A DNA stretch of 64,000 bases, taken from Gamarada debralockiae (lineage: Eukaryota; Ascomycota; Leotiomycetes; Helotiales; Hyphodiscaceae). A program made the position numbers and the translations under genes. The DNA lies in NCBI GenBank assembly GCA_002803225.1, contig NXFV01001093.1, positions 1 through 64,000 of the forward strand, written 5' to 3'. This document shows positions 58,877 through 64,000 of this stretch, piece after piece (the stretch's first letter is position 1; every line of letters begins with the position of its first letter). Under the pieces are notes generated by a model, which did not search any database, had not been told where the DNA came from, and saw nothing but the letters and a program-made list of their open reading frames with translations.

Positions 58877-61026
58877 ATGTCGACGTTATCAAAAATGGTA
58901 GATATATCCTCTTTTGCCAGCGTTGAGAGCATTCTTCAACATACACAGAAGGATGATGTTGCATTTCTAGCTTTAATCATTCTTTCTGGTCTCTTCTACA
59001 ACTTCTACATCAAAGAAAAACCTGATCCCTACCACCACATCTGGTTCGAGAAGCCTCAACAAACAGATTCGAATTCCAGAGGAGCCGATACGAGAGATAT
59101 TGGACTGAAGCTCGAGGAAAGCGTACGTCTGGTACCCTCTACTTTCTATCCCAAAACTAACTTTTGTAACAGAAGAAAGATTTGGTCATATTCTGGGGTT
59201 CTCAATCCGGAACTGCAGAAGGACTCGCAAATCGCCTGGTTCGAGATTGTCGAAGTCGTTTCGGACTCGATGCACTGGCTGCAGACCTGTCAGACTATGA
59301 CCCAGAGTCTATCGCCAACATTCCAGAGGCCAAACTGGCCATTTTCATTATCTCAACATATGGCGAGGGCGACCCCAGCGACAATGCAACGCATTTCATG
59401 TCCTGGTTGGACTCTAACAAGGCAGTTCAATTTCCAAAGCTTCGCTACGCAGCTTTTGGACTTGGGAACAAGAAGTACAAATTCTACAATCGAGTCATCG
59501 ACGTTGTGGCGGAAGCACTTGATCGATTTGGTGCGAACGCTTTGATGTCAGTTGGGAAAGCGGACGACTCGAGTGGTACGACTGATGAGGACTTCACCGA
59601 GTGGAAGCAATCATTGTTCACGTTGTTCAAGGGTTTGGGGTATGAAGAACGGCCCCAGCAATACGAACCAACTTTGCGAGTGGTAGAGGACACCTCTTTG
59701 GACATCATTGATCTCCACGTTGGCGAGCCTGTCAAGGCTAAAGCCAGCAAGAAAGGAGCCGCTGCCATCTCGCCAATTCAGGCTCTCTCAGTCAAAGTCG
59801 TAAAGAAGCTCCTCTCTACCACAGACCGAAATTGCTTGCACTTCGAGCTCGATACAAACGAATTTCCAGAGCTCAAGTACAAGACTGGCGACCATCTCGC
59901 CATATGGCCTTCAAACCCGACTTCAGAGATCCAGCGATTGGTCAACGCTCTCGGTCTTCAGGCACACACTCAAACACCGTTGTTGGTTCAGAGCCTTGAC
60001 CCTTCAGTCCAAGTCAAAGTTCCGTCTCCGACTACCTGGGATGCCTTATTACAGTATTACTTGGAGATTTGTGCGCCAGTGCCAAGAGAGGTCGTTCTCG
60101 CATTAGCACAATTTGCACCTTCGGAGCCGGCAAAATTCACCCTCAAGAAACTCGGAGAAGACAGGGATGCCTATCATGAGTACTGTTCTAAGACCCATGT
60201 CACGCTCGGAAGACTATTGGAAAGCGTCTCCCCAGCAGCTGGTTCCTGGTCAAACCTGCCTCTATCTTTTGTCCTCGAGAGCCTTCCTACTCTCTCACCA
60301 CGCTACTACTCGATCTCATCCTCCTCCATCGTCTCCCCCAAGCAAATCTCCATCACAGTCGCGACGTCTTCCGAAGCCTCACCAACCCACGGCGCCCCTA
60401 TCCCAGGTCTCACAACCGAATACCTACTGGCAATCGAGCAAAAAAAACGCCACGAACCTATCTCTGGACCGGTCTACAACCTCTCGGGACCCAACAACGC
60501 TCTCGAGCAAGGAGGAAAGCTCTTCGCTCACATCCGAAAATCAAAATTCAGACTCCCTACGATCCCCAAGAATCCCATCATCATGATCGCATCCGGTAGC
60601 GGTATCGCACCTTTCCGAGGATTTTTAGTGGAACGCGCACGCATATCTGCCATTGGACGAGAGGTTGGAAAGAACCTTCTGTTCTTCGGATGTCGATCCA
60701 TAGACGACTACCTCTACCAAGACGAACTGGAAGAACTGCAAGCCTCAAATAAGAGTATGGAAGTTGTGACGGCTTTTTCAAGAGCTAGCGAGAAGAAGTG
60801 CTATGTGCAAGACCGAGTCGAAGAGAGAGACGAAGAGGTAGTGAGGCTGTTGTTGGAAGAAAACGCGTATTTATATATCTGTGGCAGCGCCGCAATGGCG
60901 AGAGATGTTGCCGCGAGGTTGTGTGAGTGTCTGAGGAAGAGGCGGGGCTGGAGTGAGAATGAGCTAAGGGACTGGTCGGAGGGTATGAGGAAAGCTCACC
61001 GGTGGCAGGAGGATGTTTGGGGTTAA
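58877..61026 (+). CDS. CPR: NADPH-cytochrome P450 reductase
   Basis: Two exons (58877-59122, 59173-61026) give 699 residues, the usual CPR length. One N-terminal anchor helix (VAFLALIILSGLFYNFYI) is followed by the FMN domain: FWGSQSGTAEGLANRL, STYGEGDPSDNA, AFGLGNKKYKFYN. The FAD domain has SPRYYSISSSS and GLTTEYLL, and the NADPH domain ASGSGIAPFRGFL, FFGCRSIDDYLYQDEL, SEKKCYVQDRV and YICGSAAMARDVA. It moves electrons from NADPH through FAD and FMN to ER P450s such as the two in this window. The C-terminus ends WQEDVWG with the aromatic residue that stacks on FAD. Many fungi have a second CPR beside the housekeeping one; its position next to CYP53 suggests this may be a dedicated copy. Confidence 0.95.
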
Positions 61027-61062
61027 GTCGATCGAAGGATAGACCAAATTTGATTACAAGTG

Positions 61063-62069
61063 TTAATGATCTGCATTCAGATCAGAAAGTTTTGGGCTTG
61101 ACCACCACTCTCTCAGCCATGGCGTTATGAATTTCTCAACTGCCGAATGAACACCATTCGAGTCATGCTTTACTCCCTCGACAACCTCAAATATCGAAGA
61201 TATTCCCAGTGAGCTCCACTCTTCATACAGAGTTCTCAAAGTCTCTACCCGGTTTGTCTGCATTGGCTCGAGGCTCCCCCTTCTATCATCTCCACGAGCC
61301 CTCTTCTCCTTCATCTGCTTAATCCACTCAATATACTCATCATCCAGAACCTCCCTATCATCCGCACCAACAATCATCTGAACCCCCTTATCATCCGCAT
61401 CAACTCCAGACTAACTGTTCCATTCGTCTCAAACAGCTCCTTCTTAAATATCTCTCCAACATCTGCAATCCCTTGCGGCCACTTCAAAGTCTTATCAAGA
61501 TGCGTTACCCGTCCCGGAGCCCCAATACTAGCAACAAATACCCTTTCCGGATGAATGCAGAGAAAGCGATGAACGAATTGCCCACCTCCAGAGAATCCAA
61601 TGAGAAAGAACTCCTCGGTATCTATCCCTGGATACCTGGCTGCTACTTCGGTCACAATATCCAGTAATGCCCAATCCGACCTAACCGTCTTAGACCGCAG
61701 GACTTTATAGCTATCCAAATCCAACTCGTCATCAAGACCAGCTGGGAAAAGCGGCGCGAGAATTGCACAACGTTCTGTTTCAGCGAGGGATATGAGACGT
61801 CGGCGACAGGTTCCTGCGTCGCGGCCTGTGCCGTGGACGGTGATGATGAGGGGAATTCGGGGGAGGGTGTAGGATGGATGACAACCTTCGCCTTCGGTGG
61901 AAGGGATACGGTTTGGGTCTGGGTTGTAGTGGGATGGTGGGATGTACAGATAGTAGGAGATTCGGGGGTCGGAATGCAGGGCTTTTAGAGGAGTGCAGCC
62001 GGTTAGCATGGCGGGTTTGAGGAAGGCTGCGGGGACTTGGGCTGTTGAGAGGGGCAGTGTGACTTCCAT
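61063..62069 (-). CDS. alpha/beta hydrolase (esterase-like) with one frameshift
   Basis: From the ATG at 62069 the frame reads ISYYLYIPPSHY, then IPLIITVHGTGRDAGTCRRR (oxyanion loop), ILAPLFPAGLDDELDLDSYK, and the nucleophile elbow EEFFLIGFSGGGQFVHRFL. The product up to 61388 is about 230 residues. Near 61383-61387 the frame shifts, and QMIVGADDREVLDDEYIEWI, with the aspartate that usually belongs to the triad, continues one base out, then VEGVKHDSNGVHSAVEKFI with the final His. Adding one G to the five-G run gives ELMRMIRGVQMIVGADD, as expected for the family. A 38-nt intron is an alternative but is too short for this genome and would remove a core strand. So the gene is either recently broken or has a one-base sequencing error. 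About 330 residues if repaired. Its stop lies 36 bases from the reductase stop. Confidence 0.7.
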
Positions 62070-62821
62070 GGTGGTTTGATTGAATGAGGAATTACTTTGG
62101 TCGTTTATAAAGAAATTTTTTTTTTTGAAAGATATAGACAAAGACTAAAAAAAGCGTAGTTCTTTTCAATGTTCAGAATAAGAGAGAGCTTGCGTAAATG
62201 GCGGTATTTGTCTCCCCGATGGCCGATGGAAGCTGGATCAGTCCCGGTCATGTGATAAATCACCAATCACCGACCTAGATCTCGAAATAGAGGGGAGAAA
62301 TTCACCCACTCATCGTTTTCTAAATGTTTTGTTGCACGTCGCACCTAGATCTCTGGAAGTTCTAGGGAGTTGCTGGAGAGTTGCTGGAGATCTTAGGGAG
62401 CTGTTGGAGAGTTCTTAAGACAGCTCTCCGAGAGACCTTAAAAGAGTTCTTGGAGTTCTTGGACTCCCCGAACTTCTCGTATCTCTTAAGGTCATGGAAC
62501 GACTACAAGCGAGAACTATGAGCTCTAGGTGCGATCTGCAACAAATCTTTCTAGGAGGATGAGTGAAATGAGCCTGCTCCGTTTACCCCTGAATAGTAAG
62601 CGATTCCGAGTGAGGTAAGCGAGGCGACGAAACAAGGGGAACGAGATCACGGGGTTTTTAATGAGTAGGCTGGGCTGGGCTCACGAAGCCTGAAGAACGT
62701 TTCCCAAATGGATGATAATGGTGCAGCATTCCACTGCGCCTACACAGTAGTGGAAATAAACTTGGAAGAATTTTTGGAGTCTAGCTGGCTGGGATAGCTA
62801 TGAGATACTCCAGCGAAGGCG
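62070..62821. other. intergenic region holding a fold-back element
   Basis: 752 bases between the hydrolase start and the aldo-keto reductase stop. Apart from the inverted-repeat element at 62301-62569 I see no gene. Confidence 0.4.
62301..62569. mobile_element. MITE-like fold-back element with about 50-bp terminal inverted repeats
   Basis: The left end (62301-62354, TTCACCCACTCATC.. TTTGTTGCACGTCGCACCT) is mirrored by the right end (62520-62569, AGGTGCGATCTGCAACAAA.. GATGAGTGAA). The core TCGCACCTAGA matches exactly and the outer parts with a few mismatches and gaps. Further short inverted pairs lie inside (GGAGAG..CTCTCC, CCTTAA..TTAAGG), so most of the 269 bases could fold. There is no coding frame. 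Size, arms and lack of coding fit a MITE; a target-site duplication was not identified with confidence. Confidence 0.6.
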
Positions 62822-63930
62822 TTATGACTTGTCAGGAAAGCCGAAGTCAACGCCAAAAGAGGGATACACATATCTCATAAACCTGCCCTCTTTCTGTAGC
62901 TGCGACGAGTAGCTGTTCAGAATCCTCATGTCGTCATCGTCGAGATTCGCCAAGGACTCGAGGTTCGTCTTTATCCTCTCGGTATTGACTGACTTGGCAA
63001 GCACAGAGCTACCTCTCGCAACTGCTAGGATGTCAGATCTATTCTACAATTGGAGAGTGTTGGTTGATACTCACGGTGATAGCTCAATAGAACCGCAGCT
63101 GATGTGACATTCCTCTTCTTGGCAACCTCAACCACAGCCTCAGACTTCAACATCGGACTTCCCGAGCTACCAAGCGGGCTGTAAGCCGTGATATGGATCC
63201 CCTTCGCCTTACAGAAATTCACAATCTCCTGCTGTGGCAGTGAAGGGTGATTCTCGATCTGATTGACGGCCGGGATGATGGTTGCATGTGGTAACAGCTC
63301 TTCCAGGTATCGAACGCTGTAATTCGCGACGCCAATTGCCTTGACTTTCCCAGTCTTCATGAGCTTTTCCATCTCCAGCCATGTTTGTACGTGCGACCAA
63401 GTCTTATCGAGATCTCTAGAGCCATCTGGGAGCTTGGGGAATTTGGGATCATTTCCTATTTTCATGGTCACGTCAGCAGGTGTCTAAAGAAGACCTGGTG
63501 GACAACAGTACCTTTGGGATTCATCGGACAGGGCCAATGCATCAAATATAAATCCACATAATCCACGCCCAAGCTCTTCAAGCTCATATCCAGATTCTCC
63601 TCAACCCGTGAATGATATGTGCACCATAGCTTAGTTGTGATGAAAACATCCTCCCTCTTAATGCCGGCATCGAAGGCCTCTTTCAGTCCTTCACCAACTT
63701 CGTCTTCGTTGCCATAGCAGTATGCACAATCGATGTGCTTGTATCCGTTTTGGAGAGCGTAGGAAACCGCCTTCTTGACTTCTCCTGGGGCAGATTGCCA
63801 TGTTCCTCCTAGAAGTCAGTAATTTTTTGTAGATCGTGTGAGGATTGACGGACTCACCGAGCCCTAAAGCTGGAATTGTAGCTCCTGTGTTCAGGGAAAA
63901 CCGAGTGTCGGAAACGCTGAGTGAACCCAT
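62822..63930 (-). CDS. aldo-keto reductase (glycerol dehydrogenase / GCY1-like)
   Basis: Four exons (63930-63858, 63808-63512, 63455-63075, 63021-62822) give 316 residues. AKR features: [36 protein letters not shown] (catalytic Asp and Tyr), the Lys in [22 protein letters not shown] (catalytic His), [38 protein letters not shown], and the coenzyme segment [16 protein letters not shown], usually IPKS in the family. The tail [10 protein letters not shown] is typical of fungal NADP-dependent glycerol 2-dehydrogenases. These reduce aldehydes or ketones such as dihydroxyacetone or D-glyceraldehyde in the cytosol. It is intact and ends the window; substrate not determinable. Confidence 0.9.
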
Positions 63931-64000
63931 GATTAAAAGGACGTTGTGAGGGATTACAAGTCGCAAAACACCGCGACGACACTGAACCTTTTCACCCCAT

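Noticed and set aside
61351..61388. Possible 38-nt intron in the alpha/beta hydrolase (GTTAGT..CAG)
   Set aside because: Shorter than any other intron here, and its removal would delete part of the core strand; a one-base loss in the G run explains the frame better.

Overview
The window is nuclear DNA of a filamentous ascomycete (Pezizomycotina). Most genes carry short introns of about 46-60 nt with GT/GC..AG ends and CTAAC/CTGAC-type branch sites. Protein families are typically fungal (KAR9, Caf120-like PH protein, Mil1/DUF726, UTP23, alternative oxidase, flavocytochrome b2, CYP53, CYP504). A lone 5S rRNA gene sits away from the rDNA, as is usual in this group. A class such as Leotiomycetes is possible but is not proved by what I can see. 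All coordinates below come from reading splice sites and frames by eye; every multi-exon model I call intact sums to a multiple of three.

Layout. (1) 0-15 kb, all minus strand, is a catabolic and partly decayed block: a broken FAD monooxygenase at the left edge, dihydropyrimidinase (PYD2-like), a decayed secreted glycosidase-like gene, a hemerythrin-domain protein, a CYP504-like P450, an M20-family N-carbamoyl hydrolase (PYD3-like, with three GATA-factor motifs upstream) and a frameshifted multi-pass membrane protein. PYD2 and PYD3 catalyse consecutive steps of reductive pyrimidine breakdown. (2) 15.9-31.2 kb: a CYB2-like lactate dehydrogenase without an import presequence, Mil1/DUF726 lipase-like protein, a damaged UTP23 copy, a PTC7-like mitochondrial phosphatase and the large Caf120-like gene. 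(3) 31.7-50.3 kb is mostly housekeeping: a Ser/Thr-rich single-pass surface protein, condensin subunit BRN1 whose 1.2-kb intron contains a complete 5S rRNA gene, an NCX-type cation exchanger, a GFA-domain protein, alternative oxidase and KAR9. (4) 51-64 kb: an inositol-type sugar transporter, a regulator-like protein with no visible zinc cluster, a CYP53 (benzoate 4-hydroxylase type) P450 divergent from a cytochrome P450 reductase, an alpha/beta hydrolase with one frameshift, a fold-back repeat element and an aldo-keto reductase.

Functional picture. The left block suggests nitrogen or carbon salvage from pyrimidines and aromatic compounds, with several genes in decay. The right block pairs an aromatic-ring P450 with an electron-donating reductase on one shared promoter region. 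The most unusual structural feature is the Pol III 5S gene nested, on the same strand, in the oversized BRN1 intron. Several breaks are one-base losses in homopolymer runs, so sequencing error must be excluded for those; the in-frame stop codons in three genes are harder to explain that way.
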